NCBI RefSeq assembly: GCF_014207935.1
Contig: NZ_JACHLL010000003.1
Span: 136,265 to 200,264, forward strand
DNA: 64,000 nucleotides
Direction: 5' to 3'
Origin: Pseudomonas fluvialis
GTDB lineage: Bacteria; Pseudomonadota; Gammaproteobacteria; Pseudomonadales; Pseudomonadaceae
This document shows positions 1 to 7,442 of this stretch, one piece after another. The notes below the pieces were generated by a model, which was not told the origin of the DNA, searched no databases, and saw only the letters and a list, made by a program, of their open reading frames with translations. The translations under genes and the position numbers were made by a program. How positions within the stretch are numbered: the first letter of the stretch is position 1; each line of letters opens with the position of its first letter.

Positions 1-136
1 GATCATGCAGGAAGTCATCACCCTGGCGATCTTCGTGCCCTTCAGCGTGCTGTACATGCAGCAGCCGCTGAAACTGGACTACCTATGGGCCGGTTTATGC
101 CTGCTCGGCGCGGTGTACTTCATCTTCCGCAGCTGA
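1..136 (+). CDS. DUF486 family small membrane protein (3' end only)
   Basis: The reading frame is open from base 2 and ends in TGA at 134-136, giving 44 C-terminal residues; the start lies outside the window. The residues IMQEVITLAIFVPFSVLYM, then a hydrophobic stretch ending in YFIFRS, match the C-terminus of DUF486 proteins, which are small four-helix membrane proteins related to the DMT transporter superfamily. The transported substrate, if any, is not known. The neighbouring dehydrogenase gene converges on it with one base between the stop codons. The family call rests on recalled similarity of this fragment alone. Confidence 0.7.
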   Translation, partial: IMQEVITLAIFVPFSVLYMQQPLKLDYLWAGLCLLGAVYFIFRS

Positions 137-137
137 A

Positions 138-1010
138 TCAGGCCTTGCGCTTGAGCCGGGCAATCAGGCTGGAGGTATCCCAGCGCCCGCCACCCATGGC
201 CTGCACATCGGCGTAAAACTGATCGACCAGCGCCGTCACCGGCAACTGCGCGCCATTGCCGCGCGCCTCGTCGAGGACGATGGCAAAGTCCTTGCGCATC
301 CAGTCGACGGCAAAGCCGAAGTCGAATTTGCCCGCCAACATGGTCTGGTGCCGATGCTCCAGCTGCCAGGACTGCGCCGCGCCCTTGCTGATAACCTCCA
401 TCGCCGCCTCGGCATCCAGGCCGGCGCACTGGGCAAAATGCAGCGCCTCGGAAAGCCCCTGAAGCAACCCGCCGATGCAGATCTGATTGACCATCTTGGT
501 CAGTTGACCGCTGCCCACCGGGCCCATCAGACGACTCATCCGCGCATAGCTGTCGATGACCGGCTCAGCTCGCTGAAAGAACACCGCTTCACCGCCCACC
601 ATGATGGTCAGCAGGCCATTCTCTGCGCCGGCCTGACCGCCGGAAACCGGCGCATCGAGAAAACCCACCTCGCGCTCGGCGGCCTGCACCGCCAGCTCGC
701 GGGCGACATCGGCCGATGCGGTGGTGTGATCCACCAGAATGCTGCCGGCCGCCATGCCGGCCAAAGCCCCCTCAGCGCCCAGCACCACCTGGCGCAGATC
801 ATCGTCATTGCCGACACACACCATCACCAGCTCGACGCCCAACGCCGCCTCACGCGGCGTGGCAGCGATCTCGCCACCGTACTGCTCCTGCCACTGCAGT
901 GCTCGTGCCGTGGTGCGGTTGTACACCGTCACCTCATGCCCCTGACAGGCCAGGTGCCCCGCCATCGGGTAACCCATGACGCCCAGCCCGATAAATGCCA
1001 CCTTAGCCAT
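138..1010 (-). CDS. NAD(P)-dependent oxidoreductase, 3-hydroxyisobutyrate dehydrogenase family
   Basis: A 290-residue cytoplasmic beta-hydroxyacid dehydrogenase. The N-terminus carries the Rossmann motif GLGVMGYPMAGHL (residues 8-20). The family substrate-binding signature DAPVSGGQAGAENG lies near residue 120, and the catalytic lysine region GSGQLTKMVNQ near residue 170. Length equals the family norm (about 290-300). The family oxidises 3-hydroxyisobutyrate or reduces tartronate semialdehyde or succinic semialdehyde; the exact substrate cannot be read from the sequence. ATG at 1010 follows GGAGTGACCG, a good ribosome site. No valine-degradation or glyoxylate genes lie beside it, so MmsB or GarR identity is unproven. 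Confidence 0.88.
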   Translation of the reverse strand: MAKVAFIGLGVMGYPMAGHLACQGHEVTVYNRTTARALQWQEQYGGEIAATPREAALGVELVMVCVGNDDDLRQVVLGAEGALAGMAAGSILVDHTTASADVARELAVQAAEREVGFLDAPVSGGQAGAENGLLTIMVGGEAVFFQRAEPVIDSYARMSRLMGPVGSGQLTKMVNQICIGGLLQGLSEALHFAQCAGLDAEAAMEVISKGAAQSWQLEHRHQTMLAGKFDFGFAVDWMRKDFAIVLDEARGNGAQLPVTALVDQFYADVQAMGGGRWDTSSLIARLKRKA

Positions 1011-1160
1011 CGGTCACTCCTCCGTTCGCAATGCTGCGAGCCTAGGTGCTGTTGGCGTTTTCGCGCAAGCCGCGTTACCGGTACAAGGCCTGCCCCGGCG
1101 ACACGGTTTGCTCGCCATGAAAAGCCCCTCCATACTGCAGCGACTGTCATGGAGGACGCT

Positions 1161-1718
1161 ATGTCGCACTGGCTTGTGATCGATCTGGAAGCCACCACCG
1201 AAGAAGGCGGCTGGCCACTGGAGGAAATGGAAATCATCGAAATCGGCGCCAGCCTGGTCGACAGCAATGGCCGCGAGCTGGATCACTTCCAGCGTTTCGT
1301 CTGCCCCCAGCGACGCCCTCTGCTCACCAGTTTCTGCCGTCAACTCACCCATATCCAGCAGGCCCAGATCGACGGTGCCGAACGCTTTGCCGTGGTCTGG
1401 GCCAGCTTCGAGCAGTGGCTCGCTCCGCACCTTCCACGTCTGGCCGGCTGGCTCAGCTGGGGTGACTATGACCGCCGGCAGATTGCTCAGGAGTGCCGAC
1501 AGCACCAGCTCGACAGCGCCTTCCTGCAGATCCCTCATTACAATCTCAAGCAGTGCTTTGCCGAAAGCCGCCAGTTGAAGCGCCAAGTCGGTCTGAATAC
1601 CGCCTTGCAACTGGCCGGCCTGCACTTTCAGGGCACCCAGCACCGCGCCCTGGAAGACGCCCGCAACACCGCGCGCCTGCTGCCCCTGACCCGCCTGACG
1701 GAGCGCCCACTGGCCTAG
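1161..1718 (+). CDS. DEDDh-type 3'-5' exonuclease (ERI-1/KapD-like)
   Basis: A 185-residue exonuclease. Exo I is DLEAT (D8, E10), Exo II is WGDYDRRQI in mid-protein, and Exo III is [13 protein letters not shown] near the C-terminus, with His and Asp spaced as in the DEDDh class that binds two metal ions. The frame stays open back to 348, but that part is antisense to the dehydrogenase. The start at 1161 is chosen because GGAGGA at 1151-1156 sits four bases before it and the first exo motif begins at residue 8. It resembles small ERI-1-like or inhibitor-of-KinA-pathway exonucleases, and is likely a cytoplasmic RNA or DNA 3' trimming enzyme. The physiological substrate is unknown. Confidence 0.85.
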   Translation: MSHWLVIDLEATTEEGGWPLEEMEIIEIGASLVDSNGRELDHFQRFVCPQRRPLLTSFCRQLTHIQQAQIDGAERFAVVWASFEQWLAPHLPRLAGWLSWGDYDRRQIAQECRQHQLDSAFLQIPHYNLKQCFAESRQLKRQVGLNTALQLAGLHFQGTQHRALEDARNTARLLPLTRLTERPLA

Positions 1719-1782
1719 TGACTGGGGCAGCCGGCTTGGGCATACTGGCCGCCCTTTTTTAACCCCCTTCCGAGGAATCCCC

Positions 1783-2064
1783 ATGTTCAAGGTCAACGAG
1801 TACTTCGACGGCACCGTCAAATCCATCGCCTTCGGCATGAGCGAAGGCCCGGCCACCATCGGCGTGATGGCCCCGGGCGAGTACGAGTTCGGCACCAGCC
1901 AACTGGAAGTCATGCACGTGGTTGCCGGCGCCCTGACCGTCAAGCTGCCGGGCAGCGACAGCTGGGAAACCTTCGCCGCCGGCAGCAAGTTCACCGTGCC
2001 GGCCAACAGCAAGTTCCAGCTGAAAGTCGCCGAAGACACCGCCTATCTGTGCGAATACCGCTGA
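1783..2064 (+). CDS. ppnP: Pyrimidine/purine nucleoside phosphorylase PpnP
   Basis: A 93-residue single-domain cupin of the DUF1255/YaiE family. The E. coli member PpnP splits many purine and pyrimidine nucleosides with phosphate to the base and ribose-1-phosphate. Family hallmarks are the N-terminal [16 protein letters not shown] and the barrel segment [15 protein letters not shown]. Length is exactly usual for the family. The ATG follows a CCGAGGAATCCCC ribosome site. A strong terminator follows 16 bases after the stop, so it is the last or only gene of its transcript. It probably acts in cytoplasmic nucleoside salvage. Confidence 0.92.
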   Translation: MFKVNEYFDGTVKSIAFGMSEGPATIGVMAPGEYEFGTSQLEVMHVVAGALTVKLPGSDSWETFAAGSKFTVPANSKFQLKVAEDTAYLCEYR

Positions 2065-2080
2065 TAGCGACTCCTTAAAT

Positions 2081-2113
2081 AAAAAACCGGCCTAAATGGC
2101 CGGTTTTTTATTT
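2081..2113 (+). terminator. Rho-independent terminator after ppnP
   Basis: AAAAAACCGGCC, loop TAAAT, then GGCCGGTTTTTTATTT. The perfect GC stem followed by a T-run ends ppnP transcription before the RTX gene's own promoter. Confidence 0.9.
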
Positions 2114-2119
2114 CCGGTA

Positions 2120-2149
2120 TTGAGTGAACCTTTTGCCATTACGCATAAT
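2120..2149 (+). promoter_or_regulatory. Candidate sigma-70 promoter of the RTX gene
   Basis: TTGAGT at 2120-2125 and CATAAT at 2144-2149 are separated by 18 bases. The -10 matches five of six consensus bases. It lies just after the ppnP terminator and about 115 bases before the RTX start codon, so it would give a leader of roughly 110 nt. Assigned by eye only. Confidence 0.4.
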
Positions 2150-2159
2150 CACGATCAAC

Positions 2160-2175
2160 CAGTACCGACGTACTG
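2160..2175 (+). repeat. Inverted repeat just downstream of the RTX promoter
   Basis: CAGTAC-CGAC-GTACTG has perfect 6-base arms and lies a few bases after the predicted start point. It could be an operator or a 5' mRNA hairpin. No regulator is identified for it. Confidence 0.35.
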
Positions 2176-2264
2176 AATCACTCATCAAGCGTTTCACCGA
2201 CTGACCATGATGGCCAGTGCCCGAAACCTGATGCATCGGACGCAACTTTTTTCGAGACAGAGCC

Positions 2265-5200
2265 ATGAGCCTTGCGCATGTATTCTTTATTGACGCACGT
2301 GTCGTCGATCCGCAAACCCTGATCGCCAATCTGCCGGAAGGCAGCCAGTGGTTCATCCTCGACGAAGTCGAGGACGGTCTGCAGCAGATGGCCCGCCTGC
2401 TCGCCCCGTTTCAGCAACTTCAGAGCATCCAGATCCTTTCGCACGCAGCTCCTGGCAGCGTGCAACTGGGCGGCAGCCTGCTCGACCAGCAGTCGCTGCA
2501 AGCCCAATCCCTGCTGCTGCAACAGATCGGCAGCCACCTGAATAGCGACGGCGACCTGCTGCTCTACGGCTGCAACCTGGCCGGCAACCAGCAGGGCGAA
2601 CTGCTGCTGGAAACCCTGGCGCAATTGACCCAGGCCGATGTAGCCGCCTCCACCGACCTGACCGGCACGGGTGGCGACTGGACCCTGGAGTGGCGCAGCG
2701 GCGAGCTGCAAAGCGCCAGCCTCAGCGCACCGCATTACCTGCACAACCTGGCGGTGATCGAGGATGAAAACCCCTTCGTAAATAATTACCTCCATGGCAC
2801 TGCAGCAAACGACACCCTGATTGGCGGACTAGGCAGTGATTCGCTGTATGGCAGCAGTGGAAACGATCTGCTATTGGCACAGTATCAGGATGATACTTCT
2901 GAAACGGTGGGTAACTCTCTGTTCGGTGAAGAGGGCGACGATACGCTGGTGGGCGCCGACGGTAATGATTCCTTGTATGGCGGTGAAGGCAATGACTCCC
3001 TGATTGGCGGAAACGGTAATGATCTGCTGTCAGCGAACAATGGCAATGACACTCTGGAAGGTGGCGCGGGAGATGACCGCTTAGAATTCAGCCGTGGCAA
3101 CTCCATGGCGGCCGGAGGGAGCGGTCGCGATACCTTTGTGATTGCCTCAGATATCTGGGACTTCAACTACAGCGAGCTTCCCCCGCCTGTCGTCACCATC
3201 AGCGATTTTGCCGTTGGCCCCGAAGGGGACCGGCTCGACCTGAGCCAGCTTTTGGGCTACCTGTCGGTAGCGGAGCAGCGCAACCCGTTTGCCGAAAGCA
3301 ATCAGTCCCTGCGTTTACAGCAACAGGGGGATGATGCCCTATTGCAATGGTTCAACGTCAACACCGCCAGTTGGACGACCGCAGTGGTACTGAGCAGCCT
3401 GGACCTCAACAGCACCCCGCTGACCATCGACAACTTCATTCCCCCGCTATCCCCGGATGGCAGCAATCAGGGCTTGGCGCTCAACGGTGGTCAATACGCC
3501 GATATTCTCAACGGATCACGCGGTGATGACCTGCTCGTCGGCAATGGCGGTCGTGATCTGCTGAATGCAGGTTACGGCAACGACACGCTCAAAGGCGGTG
3601 ATGCGGCCACCCAGGATGACAGCCATGGCAACCTGCTGTATGGCGGCGGCGGCAATGATCTACTGATTGCCAGCAATGCTGGAGACAAGCTATATGCTGA
3701 TCGTTTCTTGTATGAAGGCAGCAGCCATACCTATATTCAGGATGGCAACGACACTCTGACTGGCGGAAATGGTAACGACACGCTGATAAGCGACCGCGGT
3801 AGCGATGTGTTGAGTGGCGGGGCCGGTGATGATGTATTTCAGTGGGACGTCGAATCACAAGTCACCATGACCGGCGGGGCCGGAGCGGACACCTATGTAC
3901 TCCCAAGCTCCACTTGGGGCACCCCATCCGCGTTGGTGGCGGACTTTGTATCAGGCCCCGGCGGCGACAAGATCGATATATCTAATCTTCTACGCGATCG
4001 CTCATACCTCGCCGGCAACCCTTTTAATCCAGATAATCCGCTGCTGCGCCTGGTTCAGGAAGGTGGCGATGCACTGCTGCAACTCAAAGACGACAGCAGC
4101 TGGAAAACCCTTCTGACGCTACAGAACCTTGACCCCTCGGCGACCCCGCTGACCCGTGAAAACTTTATCCCCGACTTCCCGCTGGATGGCAGCACTCTCG
4201 GCTACAGCCTGAGCGGAACCGAATCAGCCGATACCCTGACCGGCAGCTTTGTGAACGACCACCTGATGGGACTGGCAGGCAACGACCTGTTGCTTGGCAA
4301 GCAGGGCAACGACTACCTAGATGGTGGCAGCGGCGCCGATACGCTGAAAGGTGGCTCCGGCAGCGATACCTACATCATCGATAACGTCGGGGATGTCATT
4401 GATGAGAGCGATGAGCTGTTCGGTGACTATCGCTATAACGAAACTAATACCGTAATCAGCTCTATCACTTATTCCACCGCCAGCATCAGTGGTATTCAGG
4501 CCATTCAATTGAGCGGTGAGGCCAACATCAACGCCTGGGGCGGGCGAGGCACGACCTCTATCACCGGTAACGCCGGTAATAACCGACTGACCAGCGAATA
4601 TAACGGCTACAGCACCCTGGATGGTGGCCAAGGTGCCGACACCCTGGTCGGTTATGGCTACGGCGCTAACACCTATGTGGTCGACAATGTCAACGATCAG
4701 ATCATTGAGCAATACGACTACGACTACGGCTACAGGGACACCGTCCAGGCCAGCCTTAGCTGGACGCTGAACGGCGTAGTGGAAGACCTGCTGCTCACCG
4801 GTTCAGAAGCCATCAACGGCACCGGCAACGCCAATAGCAACCGCATAACCGGCAATGCTGCCGCCAACGTTCTGAACGGTGCGGGCGGGGCCGACACCCT
4901 GATCGGCGGGCTCGGTAATGATCTCTATCTGGTTGATAACGGCGCGGATGTCATTCAGGAAACCAGCACTCTCACAGGTGAAACGGACTCGGTCTGGTCC
5001 GCCGTCGGCTGGACACTGGGCAGCAACCTGGAAAACCTGCTGCTGACCGGCAGCGCCGCCATCAACGGCACCGGCAACGCGCAGAACAACAAACTGTCCG
5101 GCAATGCCGCCAATAACGTCCTGAACGGCGCTGCCGGCGCCGATACGCTGAACGGCGGACTCGGCAACGACACCTATGTCGTCGACAACGCCGGCGATGT

Positions 5201-6305
5201 GATTCAGGAAACCAGCACGCTGGCCACGGAGATCGATAGCGTACAGTCGTCGATTAGCTGGACTCTGGGCAATAACCTGGAAAACCTGCTGCTGACCGGC
5301 AGCGCCGCCATCAACGGCACCGGCAACGTGCTGAACAACAAACTGTCCGGCAATGCCGCCAACAACGTCCTGAACGGCGCCGCCGGCGCCGACACGTTGA
5401 ATGGCGGACTCGGTAACGACACCTATGTCGTCGACAACGCCGGCGATGTGATTCAGGAAACCAGCACGCTGGCCGCGGAAATCGACAGCGTGCAAGCTGC
5501 GCTGAGCTGGACCCTGGGCAGCAACCTGGAAAACCTACTGCTCACCGGTAGCGCCGCCATCAACGGTACCGGCAATGGCCTGAACAACAAGCTCACCGGC
5601 AATGCCGCCAACAACGTCCTCAACGGCGCCGCCGGCGCCGACACGTTGAATGGCGGACTCGGTAACGACACCTATGTCGTCGACAACGCCGGCGATGTGA
5701 TTCAGGAAACCAGCACGCTGGCCGCGGAGATCGATAGCGTACAGTCGTCGATTAGCTGGACTCTGGGCAATAACCTGGAAAACCTCCTGCTCACCGGCAG
5801 TGCCGCCATCAATGGCACCGGCAACGCGCTGAACAACACGCTCACCGGCAATACCGCTAATAATCTGCTCAATGGCTCGGCTGGCCACGACAAGATCGAT
5901 GGTGGCGCCGGTAACGACATTCTCAAAGGCGGCAGCGGAAACGACACCCTCATAGGTGGCAGTGGCGTTGATCAACTGTTCGGCGAAACCGAGGCGGACC
6001 GCTTCAGCTTCCTCAAGCTGTCGGACCTGAGTGTGGGTAGCAACCGTGATGTCATTCAGGACTTCAGCAGCGCACAGGGCGACAAGATCGATCTCTCCGC
6101 ACTGGACGCTGTGCTGGCCTCAACAGGCACCAATGAAGCCTTCACCTTTATCGGATCGGCGGCGTTTTCTGCAACCAATGCGAGCGCTCAACTACGCTTC
6201 AGCGATGGTGTTCTGTATGGCAGCGTCAACGCCGACAGCGCGGCCGAATTCGAAATACGCCTGGTAGGGGTGGCCTCACTGCAAAGCAGCGACTTCATTC
6301 TCTGA
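2265..6305 (+). CDS. Large DUF4347-RTX repeat protein, probably secreted by a type I system
   Basis: A 1346-residue predicted calcium-binding secreted or surface protein. Residues about 4-165 form a DUF4347 domain, with the conserved His at SH (H60) and the YGC motif (C103). From about residue 175 there are RTX nonapeptides such as GGEGNDSLIGGNGNDLL, which bind calcium and fold outside the cell. There are two blocks of DFxxGPxGDxxDLSxLL type, then an 83-residue repeat array and a final RTX block. The last 110 residues (FSFLKLSDL...GDKIDLSALD...) resemble the serralysin-type C-terminal region of type I substrates, ending in hydrophobic SSDFIL. There is no Sec signal peptide, as expected for type I export. 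No ABC/HlyD/TolC exporter lies in the window. The role (adhesin, matrix protein or enzyme) cannot be read. Confidence 0.88.
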   Translation: MSLAHVFFIDARVVDPQTLIANLPEGSQWFILDEVEDGLQQMARLLAPFQQLQSIQILSHAAPGSVQLGGSLLDQQSLQAQSLLLQQIGSHLNSDGDLLLYGCNLAGNQQGELLLETLAQLTQADVAASTDLTGTGGDWTLEWRSGELQSASLSAPHYLHNLAVIEDENPFVNNYLHGTAANDTLIGGLGSDSLYGSSGNDLLLAQYQDDTSETVGNSLFGEEGDDTLVGADGNDSLYGGEGNDSLIGGNGNDLLSANNGNDTLEGGAGDDRLEFSRGNSMAAGGSGRDTFVIASDIWDFNYSELPPPVVTISDFAVGPEGDRLDLSQLLGYLSVAEQRNPFAESNQSLRLQQQGDDALLQWFNVNTASWTTAVVLSSLDLNSTPLTIDNFIPPLSPDGSNQGLALNGGQYADILNGSRGDDLLVGNGGRDLLNAGYGNDTLKGGDAATQDDSHGNLLYGGGGNDLLIASNAGDKLYADRFLYEGSSHTYIQDGNDTLTGGNGNDTLISDRGSDVLSGGAGDDVFQWDVESQVTMTGGAGADTYVLPSSTWGTPSALVADFVSGPGGDKIDISNLLRDRSYLAGNPFNPDNPLLRLVQEGGDALLQLKDDSSWKTLLTLQNLDPSATPLTRENFIPDFPLDGSTLGYSLSGTESADTLTGSFVNDHLMGLAGNDLLLGKQGNDYLDGGSGADTLKGGSGSDTYIIDNVGDVIDESDELFGDYRYNETNTVISSITYSTASISGIQAIQLSGEANINAWGGRGTTSITGNAGNNRLTSEYNGYSTLDGGQGADTLVGYGYGANTYVVDNVNDQIIEQYDYDYGYRDTVQASLSWTLNGVVEDLLLTGSEAINGTGNANSNRITGNAAANVLNGAGGADTLIGGLGNDLYLVDNGADVIQETSTLTGETDSVWSAVGWTLGSNLENLLLTGSAAINGTGNAQNNKLSGNAANNVLNGAAGADTLNGGLGNDTYVVDNAGDVIQETSTLATEIDSVQSSISWTLGNNLENLLLTGSAAINGTGNVLNNKLSGNAANNVLNGAAGADTLNGGLGNDTYVVDNAGDVIQETSTLAAEIDSVQAALSWTLGSNLENLLLTGSAAINGTGNGLNNKLTGNAANNVLNGAAGADTLNGGLGNDTYVVDNAGDVIQETSTLAAEIDSVQSSISWTLGNNLENLLLTGSAAINGTGNALNNTLTGNTANNLLNGSAGHDKIDGGAGNDILKGGSGNDTLIGGSGVDQLFGETEADRFSFLKLSDLSVGSNRDVIQDFSSAQGDKIDLSALDAVLASTGTNEAFTFIGSAAFSATNASAQLRFSDGVLYGSVNADSAAEFEIRLVGVASLQSSDFIL
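4788..5880 (+). repeat. 249-bp (83-residue) tandem repeat block in the RTX protein
   Basis: Units start at 4788, 5037, 5286 and 5535, with a partial fifth from 5784. Each begins LLLTGSAAINGTGN, continues through GADTLNGGLGNDTYVVDN, and ends SWTLGxNLEN. Units 2-4 are nearly identical in DNA as well as protein, with long identical stretches across unit boundaries. Unit 1 is more diverged. The exact period and low synonymous divergence point to recent duplication or homogenisation, so copy number may vary between strains. Confidence 0.92.
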
Positions 6306-6317
6306 CTTCAGCTGAAG

Positions 6318-6347
6318 CAAAAACCGGCCTCGATGGCCGGTTTTTTA
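6318..6347. terminator. Bidirectional-type terminator between RTX gene and minus-strand operon
   Basis: GCAAAAACCGGCC, loop TCGAT, GGCCGGTTTTTT. A-run and T-run flank a perfect stem, so it can end both converging transcripts. It overlaps the last three bases of the saccharopine-dehydrogenase-like gene and nearly repeats the ppnP terminator sequence. Confidence 0.85.
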
Positions 6348-7439
6348 TGCCTGACGCAGCTCAACACTGATGGCGAATCCTGCCAGTTCCGCCAGGTATT
6401 CCTCGACGCTGAGCAGCCCCAGGCATGGCTGAGCACCGCTGAGTTCAAGCTGCCCAATCGCCATCTTGCGCACCAGCGCCACGGCGGCCATGCACGGGAT
6501 GTTCGGGCCATCGTTCCCCAATGCCAATAGCTCCCAGCACAACGTAAGTGGCTGTCCATCCGTCCCCGCGCCAGTCAGCTCGACAAACATGCCTGAATAA
6601 CCATCACCCAGGGGTTCCAAGCGCTGGGCGATACCCCGCAGCAGCGGGGCCAGCGGCAAGGCGCTTGGCAACAGGCGACTGCGCACCAGCCAGGACAGTA
6701 TCCAGGTACCGAACTGGGTCAGACGCAGCCCCACACCGGCACTGAAGCGCACCGTCTGCACGCTGGGATAGCGCTGCGGAAACAGCTCCAGATCGGGCAC
6801 GTCGCAATTGACCATCCAGCGCGCCCCCATGGGCGAGCGAAAAGCGTGCCGGCGCGGTTCCTGCCAGCCATAGACGGTTTGCCAGCGCCCCGCCCGCCAC
6901 TGCCGGAACGCTTTGCCGCAATAACTGAGAACCGCCTGCAACGTCGACAGACCCGGGGTCTTCTCCGATGAGCTGATGCCATGCTCGATGCCGTCGAGCC
7001 GGGCAAAGCGTGGCAGCAGGCTGTCGACGACCGCTGCACTCAACGCTGGAACCGAGCTCGCGCCGCTGCAGAGCAGAACGCCGGCCTCACGCGCCGCCTG
7101 ATCCAGGCCACGGATACCGCAGACAAAATCGCGCGCATCAGCCAGATCGATGTAATGCGCGCCGGCGTTCATGCAGGCCTCGGCCACCCGGTAATCCTGC
7201 CCCTGGAACGGACCAACCGTGGAAATCACCAGATTGGCGCCGAGTTCCCGCAAGCGCTGCGCCAGGCTTGGCTGAGTGATATCCAGGGCCACGCCCTGCC
7301 CTCCGACGGCTTCCGCCAGCGCTCTGGCCTTGCCCTGATCGCGCCCGGCCACCAATACTTCGACACCGGCAATGGCGGCAATCGCCCGCACGATCACCTG
7401 GCCGAAGTTGCCATATCCCCCCAGTACCAGCACACGCAT
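6345..7439 (-). CDS. Saccharopine dehydrogenase-like NAD(P)-binding protein
   Basis: A 364-residue protein with an N-terminal Rossmann motif GGYGNFGQ (residues 8-15), followed by VAGRDQGKARALA and STVGPFQGQDYRVAEAC. That arrangement is typical of saccharopine dehydrogenase-family trans-acting enoyl reductases and related uncharacterised oxidoreductases. The central and C-terminal parts contain hydrophobic stretches (TQFGTWILSWLVRSRLLPS) that may contact membrane. ATG at 7439 follows AGGGAGTAGTCC. It starts three bases after the ABC transporter stop, so it ends a minus-strand operon. True saccharopine dehydrogenase activity is unlikely in a bacterium using the diaminopimelate pathway; the substrate is unknown. 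Confidence 0.8.
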   Translation of the reverse strand: MRVLVLGGYGNFGQVIVRAIAAIAGVEVLVAGRDQGKARALAEAVGGQGVALDITQPSLAQRLRELGANLVISTVGPFQGQDYRVAEACMNAGAHYIDLADARDFVCGIRGLDQAAREAGVLLCSGASSVPALSAAVVDSLLPRFARLDGIEHGISSSEKTPGLSTLQAVLSYCGKAFRQWRAGRWQTVYGWQEPRRHAFRSPMGARWMVNCDVPDLELFPQRYPSVQTVRFSAGVGLRLTQFGTWILSWLVRSRLLPSALPLAPLLRGIAQRLEPLGDGYSGMFVELTGAGTDGQPLTLCWELLALGNDGPNIPCMAAVALVRKMAIGQLELSGAQPCLGLLSVEEYLAELAGFAISVELRQA

Positions 7440-7442
7440 GGA

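Noticed and set aside
1131..1157. CTGTCAT near 1145 as a second Pho box
   Set aside because: The second 7-base repeat at 11-base spacing is missing and no -10 follows at the right distance.
348..1160. Upstream extension of the exonuclease frame to 456 residues
   Set aside because: The added part is antisense to the dehydrogenase, has no family sequence, and the clear ribosome site is at 1151-1156.
4803..5975. Long minus-strand open frames (72-230 residues) repeated every 249 bases
   Set aside because: They are shadows of the RTX repeat array on the other strand; their repetition only mirrors the tandem units and they have no ribosome sites.
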